Of a stretch of DNA of 64,000 nt, positions 25,512 to 34,022 are shown piece by piece. The stretch comes from Paramesorhizobium leguminum (GTDB taxonomy: Bacteria; Pseudomonadota; Alphaproteobacteria; Rhizobiales; Rhizobiaceae). The notes beneath the pieces are model-generated. The model was not told the DNA's origin. It worked only from the letters and a program-made list of their open reading frames with translations, and searched no databases. A program made the translations under genes and the position numbers. Positions within the stretch are counted from its first letter, which is position 1. Every line of letters starts with the position of its first letter. The stretch covers positions 1-64,000 of the forward strand of contig NZ_QJTF01000010.1 in NCBI RefSeq assembly GCF_003217235.1. The letters are read 5' to 3'.

Positions 25512-26582
25512 TCAGGCCGAAACGGCAAGTTCCGTTTCGCGGTCGAATAGATGGACGTTCTTAAGCGAAATATGGAGACTGGCGGCGGCGCCTTTTTCCA
25601 CGCCGGGCCTTCCGCCATGCGCCACCACCAAATGCTGCGATCCAACGCTTGCGGTGACGAACGTCATGCTGCCCGTGGATTCGACGCTTTCGACGACCGC
25701 TTCCATGGTGAGACCATCGCTGACTGGTGCGAACGACAAATGCTCGGGCCGCAGCCCTGCCCACAAGCGCGTACCGGGAACGAGCTTGCGATCGAGCACC
25801 AATGCATCACTGCCGTCTATTGCAAGCGTATGCCCGTCAGGCCCGACCACGACGGGAATGAAATTCATGGCGGGCGATCCGATGAAGCCGGCGACGAATT
25901 TGTTGGCGGGCTTGTCGTAAAGATCGAGCGGGCTGCCCTGCTGCTCCACCACCCCTGCCCGCATGACCACGATATGGTCGGCCATGGTCATGGCCTCCAC
26001 CTGATCATGGGTGACGTAAACAGAGGTGGCCTGCAGCCGCTCGTGCAGCTTGCGAATCTCGCTGCGCATATGGACGCGCAGCGCCGCGTCGAGGTTGGAG
26101 AGCGGCTCGTCGAACAGGAACACCTTGGGGTTTCGCACGATGGCGCGTCCCATGGCGACGCGTTGTCGTTGCCCGCCGGACAGGGCTTTCGGCAGCCGGT
26201 CGAGGAGACCGCTTAAGCCCAGCGTCTCCGCCGCCGCCCGCGTGCGTTCTGCGATCTCCGGCTTGGGCCGGCGTTTCAGGCGCATCGAATAGTTCATGTT
26301 GTGCTCGACATCCATGTGCGGATAGAGCGCATAGGATTGGAACACCATGGCCACATCGCGCTCGCGCGGCGGCTTGCCGATGACGCTTTGCCCGGCGATG
26401 CGGATATCGCCCGAACTGGTCTTTTCCAATCCAGCCAAGGTCCGCAGCAAGGTCGACTTGCCGCAGCCGGACGGCCCGACAAGTGCCACGAACGAGCCTT
26501 GCCGGATGGCGATGTCGATATCCTTCAGCGCGTGGAACCCTGCATAATGCTTGTTCAGGCGGTCGATCTCGATCTGGAGCAT
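25512..26582 (-). CDS. Sugar ABC importer ATPase (MalK/UgpC type)
   Basis: A 356-residue ATPase. Walker A GPSGCGKST is at residues 36-44, LSGGQ at 134-138 and the Walker B FLFDEP at 155-160, followed by the D-loop SNLD and the switch histidine in YVTHD. A C-terminal TOBE-type domain (from about residue 240) is present, as in MalK/UgpC-like proteins that serve CUT1 carbohydrate importers. The gene is the last of the importer cluster and directly follows the inner permease (12-bp gap). It energises uptake through the two permeases and the binding protein. Confidence 0.94.
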   Translation of the reverse strand: MLQIEIDRLNKHYAGFHALKDIDIAIRQGSFVALVGPSGCGKSTLLRTLAGLEKTSSGDIRIAGQSVIGKPPRERDVAMVFQSYALYPHMDVEHNMNYSMRLKRRPKPEIAERTRAAAETLGLSGLLDRLPKALSGGQRQRVAMGRAIVRNPKVFLFDEPLSNLDAALRVHMRSEIRKLHERLQATSVYVTHDQVEAMTMADHIVVMRAGVVEQQGSPLDLYDKPANKFVAGFIGSPAMNFIPVVVGPDGHTLAIDGSDALVLDRKLVPGTRLWAGLRPEHLSFAPVSDGLTMEAVVESVESTGSMTFVTASVGSQHLVVAHGGRPGVEKGAAASLHISLKNVHLFDRETELAVSA

Positions 26583-26593
26583 GGGATTATCCC

Positions 26594-27406
26594 TCATTTC
26601 AGCGCGCCGGCGGTGAGGCCGCTGACGATGCGCCGTTGCAGCAGCATGAAAACCAAAAGGATGGGCGTCACATAGATCGCGGCGTAGATCATGATGCCGT
26701 TCCAGTCATTGGCGTTCGGCCCCATGAAGGTCTGCAGGCCGACCGTCGCCGTCTGTAACTCATTCTTTGAGATCAGCGAGCGCGCATAGACATATTCGCC
26801 GAAGGATTGCAGGAAGATCAGCACGGAGGTGACGAGAATGCCGTTCTTCGCCAGCGGCAGCATGATGTTGAAGAAAGCGCCGATGCGTGACGAGCCGTCA
26901 ACCAGCGCCGCATCCTCCAGCTCGCGCGGGACCTGCACGAAAGTGGCGCGGCAGAGCACGATATAGAGCGGCAGCATCTTCGCCGTTTGCGCCAGGATGA
27001 CCGCGAAGCGCGGGCTCGCCAGAAGGCCGATCTGGTTGAACGCCACGAAGATCGGCGTCACCATCAGCGAGGACGGCAGCACCTGCATCATCAGGATGGC
27101 GAACAGCGCCATGTCCATCCAGATATTGCGCACCCGCGCCAGCACATAGGCGCAGCCCGTGCCGAGCAGGGTCACGAGAAAGGTGACGCCGATGGCGATG
27201 ACGAGCGAGTTCCAGATATACCGGCCCATATCCCGCTCCTTCCACACAGCCAGGAAATTCCATTGCGGATTGGCGGGCCAGAAGCTTGGCGGATAGTGGA
27301 AGATCTCCGTGCCGTCCTTGAAGGCGGTCAGGTACATCCAGTAGAGCGGGAAGAGATAGACCGCCGTGATAACGAGGCCGATCATGAGAAGAATAGTGCG
27401 TTTCAC
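26594..27406 (-). CDS. Sugar ABC importer inner-membrane permease (MalG type)
   Basis: A 270-residue permease with about six hydrophobic helices. The first helix is ILLMIGLVITAVYLFPLYWMY. The EAA loop 'EDAALVDGSSRIGAFFNIMLPL' contacts the ATPase. It is the second permease of a CUT1 importer. The start is the GTG at 27406, seven bases after AGGAG; the longer frame from TTG 27421 would place that site inside the coding sequence. It begins 12 bp after the MalF-like gene, so the two are transcribed together. Confidence 0.92.
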   Translation of the reverse strand: MKRTILLMIGLVITAVYLFPLYWMYLTAFKDGTEIFHYPPSFWPANPQWNFLAVWKERDMGRYIWNSLVIAIGVTFLVTLLGTGCAYVLARVRNIWMDMALFAILMMQVLPSSLMVTPIFVAFNQIGLLASPRFAVILAQTAKMLPLYIVLCRATFVQVPRELEDAALVDGSSRIGAFFNIMLPLAKNGILVTSVLIFLQSFGEYVYARSLISKNELQTATVGLQTFMGPNANDWNGIMIYAAIYVTPILLVFMLLQRRIVSGLTAGALK

Positions 27407-27417
27407 CGGCTTTCTCC

Positions 27418-28320
27418 TCAATAGCTGTGTTCGTGGCGGGTGGGACGGACATAGACGGCGGCGACCACGATGACGAACAGGATCATCAACACCGAAACCG
27501 CGCTGCCGAGCGATATTTCATAGGTCTGGAAGGACAGCTGCCACGACCAGTATTGCGCGACGTTCGAACTATCCGCCGGGCCGCCTTGCGTCAGCGCCGC
27601 GATCAGGTCGAATTGCTGCAAGGTGAAGATGATGCCGAGCGAGATGACAGCGCCAAGCTGCGCCCGCATCAGCGGCAGCGTGATCGACCGGAACCGGGTA
27701 AACGGCCCCGCTCCATCCAGTTCCGCCGCCTCGTAGACATCGCGCGGGATACCGGCGAGGCCCACCGAGAGGAGGAGCATGTTGAATGGAATGCCCAGCC
27801 AGACATTGGCGATGATGACGGCATAGAGCGCGACATCGGGGTTCGAAAGCCAGAAGATGCGGTCATCGGTAATGCCTGATGACATCAATATATAATTGAA
27901 CACGCCGAAATCGCCGGCGAGCAGCCATTTCCAGATGGCGCCGACGACCAGCGCGGGCATGATCCATCCGGCGAGGAACAGGCCGCGCAAATATGTGGCG
28001 CCGGGAAAATCTTGATGAAAGAACAGCGCCAGCCCAAAGCCTATCGATAGCTGGAATACGATGGAGAGCACGACGAACTTCACCGTATTCCACAAGATGA
28101 GCGGCGCGACCGGCTGCGACAGGATATCGTAATAGTTCTTCAGGCCGACGAACGGGCGGTTGAACGAGGCGAGCGTGAACAGATCGACCGTCTGCAGCGA
28201 CATGATGATGTTGTAGATGATGGGGAAGGCGGAAAAGGCCACGAGGTAGACGAGGGCGAGCGCGAGAAGCAGGATATCGAACCCGCTGCCGTCCCGGACC
28301 GTTCGGATGATGCTTTGCAT
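27418..28320 (-). CDS. Sugar ABC importer inner-membrane permease (MalF type)
   Basis: A 300-residue permease of the CUT1 family with six hydrophobic segments and the EAA loop 'EAAELDGAGPFTRFRSITLPL' (about residues 195-216). The ATG at 28320 follows GGGAGGAGGGAC. It pairs with the MalG-type permease. A palindromic repeat (28383-28546) separates it from the binding-protein gene, so a partial terminator could lower expression relative to the binding protein, a common feature of importers. Confidence 0.93.
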   Translation of the reverse strand: MQSIIRTVRDGSGFDILLLALALVYLVAFSAFPIIYNIIMSLQTVDLFTLASFNRPFVGLKNYYDILSQPVAPLILWNTVKFVVLSIVFQLSIGFGLALFFHQDFPGATYLRGLFLAGWIMPALVVGAIWKWLLAGDFGVFNYILMSSGITDDRIFWLSNPDVALYAVIIANVWLGIPFNMLLLSVGLAGIPRDVYEAAELDGAGPFTRFRSITLPLMRAQLGAVISLGIIFTLQQFDLIAALTQGGPADSSNVAQYWSWQLSFQTYEISLGSAVSVLMILFVIVVAAVYVRPTRHEHSY

Positions 28321-28382
28321 GTGGGTCCCTCCTCCCTTGCGGTATTCAAGTGCGATTCCCGTTTGATGGAATCATTTGTGTT

Positions 28383-28546
28383 CTCACCCCCCTCTGCCTT
28401 GCCAGGCATCTCCCCCTCAAGGGGGGAGATCGGCTGACATTGCGCTCTCACCGTCATCTGCAACACCTGCGATTGGAGCCGCCCTCGATGAAGGCCTAAT
28501 CTCCCCCCTTGAGGGGGAGATGGCTGGCAAGCCAGAGGGGGGTGAG
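28383..28546. repeat. Inverted intergenic repeat within the importer operon
   Basis: Left arm 28383-28431 (…CATCTCCCCCTCAAGG…) and right arm 28499-28546 (…CTTGAGGGGGAGATG…), nearly complementary. It is a rhizobial-style dispersed repeat. Just before the left arm, GTTTGATGGAATCATTTGTG matches the motif near 32.26 kb in inverse orientation. Confidence 0.8.
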
Positions 28547-28575
28547 ATGCCCCGCAAGCGTTTTCCAATGGCTTG

Positions 28576-29787
28576 CTACCTCCCCAACACCCCATCGATC
28601 TGCTTCTGCGCCACGCCGAGCGCCGTCTTCGGATCGCTCTGGTGCGTCAGAGATGACTGGATCGCCGTGTAGATCGCCTTCGAAATCTTCGGCCATTCCG
28701 GATGCGGGCCGCGGTTGCGGGCGTATTTCATGCTCTCCTCGAAGACGGCGTAGATTTCCGGCCATTGCGGCTTGTCCACCTGCACCTTCGCGGCAGGCAG
28801 GAAGCCGAAGCGGTTCCAGACTTCAGGCATTTTCGAATGGAGCCATTCGAGCAGGATGAAGGCCTCCTTCGGGTGCTTCGAGTTGGCGAGGATCACATTG
28901 TCGCCCTCTCCAAGCGCCGATGCTCGCGGCGCGCCTTCCTGTGGAATAGGGAGCATGGCCGCGCGGTATTCAAACTTTGCTTCCTTGGCCATGCGCGGCA
29001 TTTCCCAGGGGCCGGAAATGGCCATGGCCGCGTTACCGGCATTGAAGGTGCCGGTGGATTCATATTGGCCCCGGACCAGAGAGTCGGACGAGGCCAGCTT
29101 CTCATCGATGAGCTTGCCCCAGAATTCCAGCACCTTGACGCCGCCCTCGGTATCGACCTTGTTATAGTCGCCGCCGGTCATCTGCAGCCAGGGCAGGAAC
29201 TGGAACGTGCCCTCCTCCGTGGCGACGGCGGAAAAGGCGAGGCCATAGACATTTTTGGCCGGATCGTTGAGCTTCTTTGCCGCCTCGTAGAGTTCATCCC
29301 ATGTGCGCGGCGGCTTGTCCGGGTCGAGTCCCCCAGCCTTGAACATATCGGCATTATAATAAAGAGCGATGGTGTTGGCGCCGCGCGGAAGACCGTAGAT
29401 CTTGCCATCCCAGGTGACCGAGGCGAGCGGACCGGGAAAGATATCCTCCTTCTTGACGATTTTCGATTCCGCGATCATCGGCGTCAGGTCGAGCAACAGC
29501 CCGCGCGAGGCGAAGAGCGCCACTTCCGGGTTGTCGATATAGGTGACGTCAGGCCCCTCCCCCGTCGCCGCCGCCCGCGCAAGGTCGTTGACCATGTCGC
29601 GGAACTGGATGGTCTTGAGGTTGAGCTTGATATCCGGGTGTGCCTTCTCGAACTCGTCCTTCAACAGGTAGATGTACTGGTCCGTTCGGTCGATGGTCCA
29701 GATTTCCAGCGTTACCGGCTCGGCTTTGGCGGTCACTGCGGATAATAATACCGCCGCGCCTGCCAGCCATTGTGCGATGCGTTTCAT
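28576..29787 (-). CDS. Periplasmic sugar-binding protein of ABC importer
   Basis: A 403-residue extracellular solute-binding protein family 1 member. It has a signal peptide of about 22 residues (MKRIAQWLAGAAVLLSAVTAKA). The mature part begins EPVTLEIWTI and contains 'VTYIDNPEVALFASRGLLLDLTPMI', 'GLPRGANTIALYYNADMFK' and 'AAMAISGPWEMPRMA', all family motifs. It captures a carbohydrate and delivers it to the two permeases. The ATG at 29787 follows GAGGAGGAGATAG. A LacI-type operator lies 164 bp upstream (29951-29960), which points to control by the LacI protein at 32.3 kb. The sugar cannot be told from sequence. Confidence 0.95.
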   Translation of the reverse strand: MKRIAQWLAGAAVLLSAVTAKAEPVTLEIWTIDRTDQYIYLLKDEFEKAHPDIKLNLKTIQFRDMVNDLARAAATGEGPDVTYIDNPEVALFASRGLLLDLTPMIAESKIVKKEDIFPGPLASVTWDGKIYGLPRGANTIALYYNADMFKAGGLDPDKPPRTWDELYEAAKKLNDPAKNVYGLAFSAVATEEGTFQFLPWLQMTGGDYNKVDTEGGVKVLEFWGKLIDEKLASSDSLVRGQYESTGTFNAGNAAMAISGPWEMPRMAKEAKFEYRAAMLPIPQEGAPRASALGEGDNVILANSKHPKEAFILLEWLHSKMPEVWNRFGFLPAAKVQVDKPQWPEIYAVFEESMKYARNRGPHPEWPKISKAIYTAIQSSLTHQSDPKTALGVAQKQIDGVLGR

Positions 29788-29853
29788 GCTATCTCCTCCT
29801 CCTGAAATTCAAGGCAAAGTGCTTGTTTCTCTCCCAATTTCCTCGCTGCACCG

Positions 29854-30007
29854 CCCCTCACCCTTACCCTCTCCCCGCGCGCGGGGAGAGGGAGACGTCA
29901 GCGTCATCACTTCTTCCTTCTCCCCCTGCACATGGCAGAAAGAGGAAGGCTAAACGTTTATGTCCCCCTCTCCCCGTTCTTCACGGGGAGAGGGTAAGGG
30001 TGAGGGG
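29854..30007. repeat. Inverted intergenic repeat flanking a LacI-type operator
   Basis: The left arm has CCCTCACCCTTACCCTCTCC and the right arm the complement GGGGAGAGGGTAAGGGTGAG, a common rhizobial element. The operator at 29951-29960 lies inside, before the right half. Confidence 0.8.
29951..29960. promoter_or_regulatory. LacI-type operator upstream of the binding-protein gene
   Basis: Palindrome TAAACGTTTA, the core of the larger operator GTAAACGTTTAC at 32051. Its position between the isomerase and the binding-protein gene suggests a second, co-regulated promoter for the importer half of the cluster. Confidence 0.6.
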
Positions 30008-30015
30008 CCATCCAT

Positions 30016-30912
30016 TCACGGATTGGCGACGAAATCTCCGCCACGGCATGTCTTCAGATAATTGAGCGCATGGACCTGCCCGGTCATCTCCAGATCGCCG
30101 CGATAGACCGGATCGTGCCAGCCCTCGATATCGATCGAGCCCGACCATCCCGCGAGGCGCAGTTCGGAGATCACATCCGTCCAGTTGGTATCGCCGAAGC
30201 CGGGCGAGCGCATGAAGACGAATTTCTCCTTGCCGAAGATTCCATGCTCGCGGATCACATCCCAGCGAATGGTCGCGTCCTTGCCGTGGACATGGAAAAT
30301 CTTGGCCGCCCATTTGCGGATTTGCGGCAGGGGGTCGATCAGATACACCATCTGGTGGCAAGGCTCCCACTCCAGACCCAGATTGTCGGCGGGAACCTCG
30401 TTGAACATCATCTCCCAGGCATCCGGGTTATGCGCGATGTTCCAGTCGCCGCTCGCCCAGTTGCCATCCATGGCGCAATTCTCGAAGGCGAGCCTGACAC
30501 CCTTGTCGGCGGCGCGCTTGGCAAGCTCGCTCCAGACCTTGCGGAATTGCGGCAGGCTCTCCTCGATCGGCTTGCCGCGAATGCGACCGGTAAACCCGGC
30601 AATCGTGGTTGCGCCGAAAAGATGCGCATGATCGATCAGCGCCTCCCAGCCTTGTCGTGTTTCCCGGTCGATCTCGGTATCCTCGAGCGGATTGCCGAAC
30701 ATGCCGAGCGTCGAGATGGTGACGCCAGTGTCACCAATCGCCTCTTTCAATTGCGATGCCAGCGCCGGCAGATCCTTGTTCATCACCTGCCAGAAAAACG
30801 GCTCGATGCTTTCGAAACCATGGGGCAGGATGCTTTTCACATAGGCGGCGGGATCGGGCGCGTTGGCCTTGATCATCGTGCCGATGCGTATGGACTTTGC
30901 CGGATCGCTCAA
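30016..30912 (-). CDS. Sugar phosphate isomerase/epimerase (xylose isomerase-like TIM barrel)
   Basis: A 298-residue barrel of the AP endonuclease 2/xylose isomerase-like family. Conserved acids and histidines that bind the metal are visible: 'LAFENCAMDG' (Glu), 'LGLEWEPCHQM' (Glu, His), 'IFHVHGKDA' (His) and 'SGSIDIEGWHDP' (Asp, Glu). Such enzymes isomerise or epimerise sugars or inositols. The start is the TTG at 30912, with AAGGAG at 30921-30926; the longer frame in the upstream gene is not coding. It lies directly downstream of the Gfo/Idh oxidoreductase (13-bp gap). Together they should process the imported sugar. Confidence 0.88.
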   Translation of the reverse strand: MSDPAKSIRIGTMIKANAPDPAAYVKSILPHGFESIEPFFWQVMNKDLPALASQLKEAIGDTGVTISTLGMFGNPLEDTEIDRETRQGWEALIDHAHLFGATTIAGFTGRIRGKPIEESLPQFRKVWSELAKRAADKGVRLAFENCAMDGNWASGDWNIAHNPDAWEMMFNEVPADNLGLEWEPCHQMVYLIDPLPQIRKWAAKIFHVHGKDATIRWDVIREHGIFGKEKFVFMRSPGFGDTNWTDVISELRLAGWSGSIDIEGWHDPVYRGDLEMTGQVHALNYLKTCRGGDFVANP

Positions 30913-30925
30913 TTTCTGGAACTCC

Positions 30926-31948
30926 TTAAATCGTAATTTCCACGCGCCGTCCGGCTTCCGCGCTGTCGATTGCGCCGAACACCATTGCGAGGCTTTTGAT
31001 ATTCTCCGCGCCCGCCGTTTCAGGCGCCGGGCCGCCGCGTGTCGCGGCGATGAAATCCTTGAAAACTCCGAGGTGACCGCCCACGCGGTCGGAAGCATCG
31101 AGGGGAGGGATCTCGACGGCGGCCACCTCGGAGAACAGGCCGTCTTTGCCGGAGGTGACGGCTTCGGCCTGTATTTGGTCATGCCCATCCCAGACGATCG
31201 ACCCCTTGCTACCGACGATGCGCCAGGCGCTTTCCCAGCTCGTCCGCAACCCGTCGGCGCACCAGCTGCCGCGATAGGTGAAGATCGCCCCGTTGGAAAA
31301 TTCGAAGATCGCCGCGGCGGACGAGCCTTGGGCATACCAGGAATTCACCGGCTCCCACTCCCGCGCATAGACGGCGCTTGCCGTATCCCCGGCAAACAGA
31401 CGCGCTGCGTCGAAGGTGTGGATCGCCATGTCGTGGAAAAGCACATGCCGCATCTCTTCGCGAAACCCACCGAAATGCGGGGCGAGGAAGAAATCGCAAT
31501 GCAGGCTGGTCACCTCGCCGATGGCGCCCGAACGGATGAGCCGCGCAATGCGCCGGATTTGCGGGACGTAACGCCGATTCTGGACTACCGCATGAATACG
31601 CCCCGCCCTCTGCGCCCGCTGGATCAGATCGCGCGCCTCATCCAGCGTTTCCGCCATCGGCTTTTCTGACAGCACATGGCAACCGGCATCGAGCCCGGCG
31701 GAAACGATGGCATGGCGGGCCTTGGGGATGGCGATATCGAAGAGAAGATCGGGCCCGGTTTTCGCCAGCACGGCGGCAAGATCGTCGGAAATCATCGCCC
31801 CATCGAGGCCGAATTCCCTGGCGCGCGCCTCCGCCCTGTCAGTGGCAAGATCGACGATGCCGACGATGTCGATATCGCCAATGGTCCGGGCTGCCTCGAA
31901 CCATGCTTTGCTCATGGCTCCGCAGCCGACTAAAACGGCGCGCTGCAT
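30926..31948 (-). CDS. Gfo/Idh/MocA family sugar oxidoreductase
   Basis: A 340-residue oxidoreductase. The N-terminal Rossmann fold has GCGAMS (residues 8-13) and the acid of the second strand (VGIVDL). The family signature LSEKPMAETL (about 92-101) supplies the catalytic Lys. The C-terminal domain has 'FHDMAIHTFDAARLF', with the conserved DxxxHxxD-type acids. These enzymes oxidise or reduce sugar or inositol hydroxyls with NAD(P). The ATG at 31948 follows GGGAGGAGAGG. It is first in the minus-strand operon, divergent from LacI, with the operator at 32051 about 100 bp upstream. Confidence 0.9.
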   Translation of the reverse strand: MQRAVLVGCGAMSKAWFEAARTIGDIDIVGIVDLATDRAEARAREFGLDGAMISDDLAAVLAKTGPDLLFDIAIPKARHAIVSAGLDAGCHVLSEKPMAETLDEARDLIQRAQRAGRIHAVVQNRRYVPQIRRIARLIRSGAIGEVTSLHCDFFLAPHFGGFREEMRHVLFHDMAIHTFDAARLFAGDTASAVYAREWEPVNSWYAQGSSAAAIFEFSNGAIFTYRGSWCADGLRTSWESAWRIVGSKGSIVWDGHDQIQAEAVTSGKDGLFSEVAAVEIPPLDASDRVGGHLGVFKDFIAATRGGPAPETAGAENIKSLAMVFGAIDSAEAGRRVEITI

Positions 31949-31983
31949 TTTCCTCTCCTCCCAGGAAAGCATCATTAGACGGA

Positions 31984-32026
31984 CATGACTCTTGTCCGAA
32001 AAGTCTCCAACTTTTCGGGATCATGC
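31984..32026. repeat. Dispersed palindromic repeat copy (CGAAAAGT..ACTTTTCG type)
   Basis: Contains TCCGAAAAGTCTCCAACTTT followed by TCGGGATCATGC; one of at least five related palindromes in the window (33333, 39980, 47612, 61040). Confidence 0.75.
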
Positions 32027-32050
32027 TCAAAACGATTGCAAATGCCTTCC

Positions 32051-32062
32051 GTAAACGTTTAC
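32051..32062. promoter_or_regulatory. LacI-family operator GTAAACGTTTAC
   Basis: A perfect 12-bp palindrome with the central CG typical of LacI/GalR operators, in the divergent region between the sugar operon (start 31948) and lacI (start 32299). The core matches the site at 29951. Confidence 0.8.
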
Positions 32063-32130
32063 GATTTCATTATAGCGATATGTTTTTGTCAATCCTTCTT
32101 TTTCAGATGGAAACGCTGATGTAACTGGAA

Positions 32131-32285
32131 CGCCCCTCATCCGCCTGCCGGCACCTTCTCCCCGTAAAAGAAACGGGGAGAAGGAAGAAGTGGCAACGTT
32201 GATGCCCCCTCTCCCCGTTCTTCACGGGGAGAGGGTAAGGGTGAGGGGCAACGCAAACGATTCCATCAAAACAAGAACGGCTCTA
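32131..32285. repeat. Composite intergenic repeat upstream of lacI
   Basis: Two arms related to the element at 29854 (CCTTCTCCCCGTAAAAG…GAAACGGGGAGAAGG, then CTCTCCCCG…CGGGGAGAGGGTAAGG), followed by GCAAACGATTCCATCAAAAC at 32253 and ending in AAGAACGGCTCT. Confidence 0.75.
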
Positions 32286-32298
32286 AGGGAAAAAAACC

Positions 32299-33339
32299 GT
32301 GAGCATCCGGGACCTTGCCCGCCATCTGGATATTTCCATCGGAACCGTCTCGCGCGCGCTGAACGGCAAGGCGGACGTCAATCCCGAGACGCGCGAACGC
32401 GTGCTGGAGGCCGCCAAGCAGCTTGGCTATGTGCCGAACCAGTCCGGCCGCAGCCTTCGCCAGGGAACGACGAACACGATCGGCTTCATGATCGAATCGA
32501 CCATCGAGACCGTCGATAACGGCGGCAGTTTCTTCATGCCTGTCTTCGAAGGCGTGCAGTCGGTTTTCCGGCGTCATCACCTCGATCTCGTCGCGCTCCT
32601 GTGCGGGACGGACGAAGATCCGGCGTCCTATCTCAACCGCGTAGTCGCGCGCCGCTTCGTCGATGGCCTGATCATTTCCGCAACGGCGCGCAGCGATCCA
32701 CGCATCGATTTTCTGCTCGAACGCAAAATCCCCTTCGTCGCGCTCGGACGCAGTGCCACCAAGGGAGATTATCCCTGGATCGACCTTGATTTCGAAGGGG
32801 TCGCGTCACAGGCGGTTCAGCGTCTCGCCGGGTTCGGACATCGGCGAATAGCCATCGGCACGCCGGCGAGCGATATCAATCTCGGTTATCTCTTTCTCGA
32901 CGGCTACAGGCGCGCGCTGGCGGACCACGGCATCGCTTTCGATCCGGAGCTTGTTCTCCCCGCCAATGGCAATGAAGAGGGCGGCTATCAGGTGGCGTGC
33001 GCGCTTCTGGCACAAAACCCGATGCCGACAGCAATCATCCTCGTCAATGAGAACATGGCGATCGGCCTTTACCGGCGTCTCCATGAGGCGGGGATTCAGC
33101 CGGGACGTGATATTGCTGTCATCGGCTTCAGGGAGAGCACCCAGAGCCGGTTCCTGTCGCCGACGCTGACCTGTTTCCGCATTTCGCTACGCGATCTCGG
33201 CATCAAACTGGCCGAAGCCCTGCTTGCAACTTTGCCGGCATTTGCCAGCCAGTATCCACGAGAAAAAGTGGCGCTGATCTGGCCGATGGAACTGGTGCCC
33301 GGTGAAAGTGACGGCCCCATGCCATCTTCAGCCGCATGA
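32299..33339 (+). CDS. LacI-family transcriptional repressor
   Basis: A 346-residue LacI/GalR protein. Residues 1-50 form the helix-turn-helix and hinge ('IRDLARHLDISIGTVSRALN', 'VLEAAKQLGYVPNQSGRSL'). The rest is a periplasmic-binding-protein-like sugar domain (IGFMIESTI, 'DGLIISATA', 'GYRRALADHGI'). The start is GTG with AAGGGA upstream. It is divergent from the oxidoreductase-isomerase-importer cluster. The palindromes at 32051 and 29951 are its likely operators, so the sugar or a derivative should be the inducer. The stop codon lies in a dispersed palindromic repeat. Confidence 0.94.
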   Translation: MSIRDLARHLDISIGTVSRALNGKADVNPETRERVLEAAKQLGYVPNQSGRSLRQGTTNTIGFMIESTIETVDNGGSFFMPVFEGVQSVFRRHHLDLVALLCGTDEDPASYLNRVVARRFVDGLIISATARSDPRIDFLLERKIPFVALGRSATKGDYPWIDLDFEGVASQAVQRLAGFGHRRIAIGTPASDINLGYLFLDGYRRALADHGIAFDPELVLPANGNEEGGYQVACALLAQNPMPTAIILVNENMAIGLYRRLHEAGIQPGRDIAVIGFRESTQSRFLSPTLTCFRISLRDLGIKLAEALLATLPAFASQYPREKVALIWPMELVPGESDGPMPSSAA

Positions 33340-33376
33340 TCTCACCCGAAAAGTCTGCAACTTTTCGGGATCATGC
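33333..33376. repeat. Dispersed palindromic repeat overlapping the lacI stop
   Basis: GCATGATCTCACCCGAAAAG…CTTTTCGGGATCATGCG, a nearly perfect palindrome. The TGA of lacI (33337-33339) lies in its left edge. It also serves as the likely terminator between lacI and the convergent gene at 33378. Confidence 0.8.
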
Positions 33377-33377
33377 G

Positions 33378-34022
33378 TTATTGCCCAAGCGAAACGGCAA
33401 CATTAACGGCGGCGGCGACGAGCACCATGTTGAAGAAATAGGAGACGATGCCGTGGATCAGATTGGTCCGCCGCATCTCGCTGGTTGTGATGGCCGTATC
33501 CGATGTTTCCGTCGCCATGCCGATCACATAGGCGAAATACATGAATTCGAGACCGCCCGGCTCCTTGTCGCCCTGAAAGGCGAGACCGCCGGCATGTTGA
33601 CGCCTTTTGCCGCCATTCCCCGTGCCGGCCTCGCGCCAATACACATGCCCGTAATGGACCGCCGCCATCATGTGCAGCGCCAGCCAGCCGAGCGGTACGG
33701 CGGCAAGCGTCAGGCCGAGTTCGAGCGGGTCGAAACGCCGGGGGGAATTGATGAGCACGAAAAGCGAGCCGACGGCGACGACGACCGCGCCGAAGGTGAT
33801 GGCGAAGATGAGCCAGACCGGCTCATCGAACCGCGCTATACGGCCCTTAAGCCGTTCGGGCGTCAATTTCAGCATTTTTGACAATGTTAACGCCAGGTAG
33901 ATGATGAAAAACACATCGACCGTGGCCGCATAGGCGATATGTGGCGCGAACATCACGCTGGCCACCAGCACGAGGAATCCGATGGCGGCGGCGAAGTAAA
34001 ATGAATTATGCCTGCCGGTCAA
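33378..34022 (-). CDS. DUF1345 family membrane protein
   Basis: A 214-residue membrane protein with about five hydrophobic segments. The family features are visible: 'FDEPVWLIFAITFGAVVVAVGSLF' and the C-terminal 'FMYFAYVIGMATETSDTAITTSEMRR', followed by 'HGIVSYFFNMVLVAAAVNV'. That Thr/Ser-rich segment is the hallmark of DUF1345 (PF07077). No function is established for the family. It is convergent with lacI; no partner gene is in the same operon. Confidence 0.85.
   Translation of the reverse strand: MTGRHNSFYFAAAIGFLVLVASVMFAPHIAYAATVDVFFIIYLALTLSKMLKLTPERLKGRIARFDEPVWLIFAITFGAVVVAVGSLFVLINSPRRFDPLELGLTLAAVPLGWLALHMMAAVHYGHVYWREAGTGNGGKRRQHAGGLAFQGDKEPGGLEFMYFAYVIGMATETSDTAITTSEMRRTNLIHGIVSYFFNMVLVAAAVNVAVSLGQ

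Noticed and set aside
30016-31335. A 439-codon isomerase reaching into the oxidoreductase gene
   Set aside because: The extra N-terminal part is frame-shadow of the Gfo/Idh gene; AAGGAG plus TTG at 30912 gives the family-length protein.
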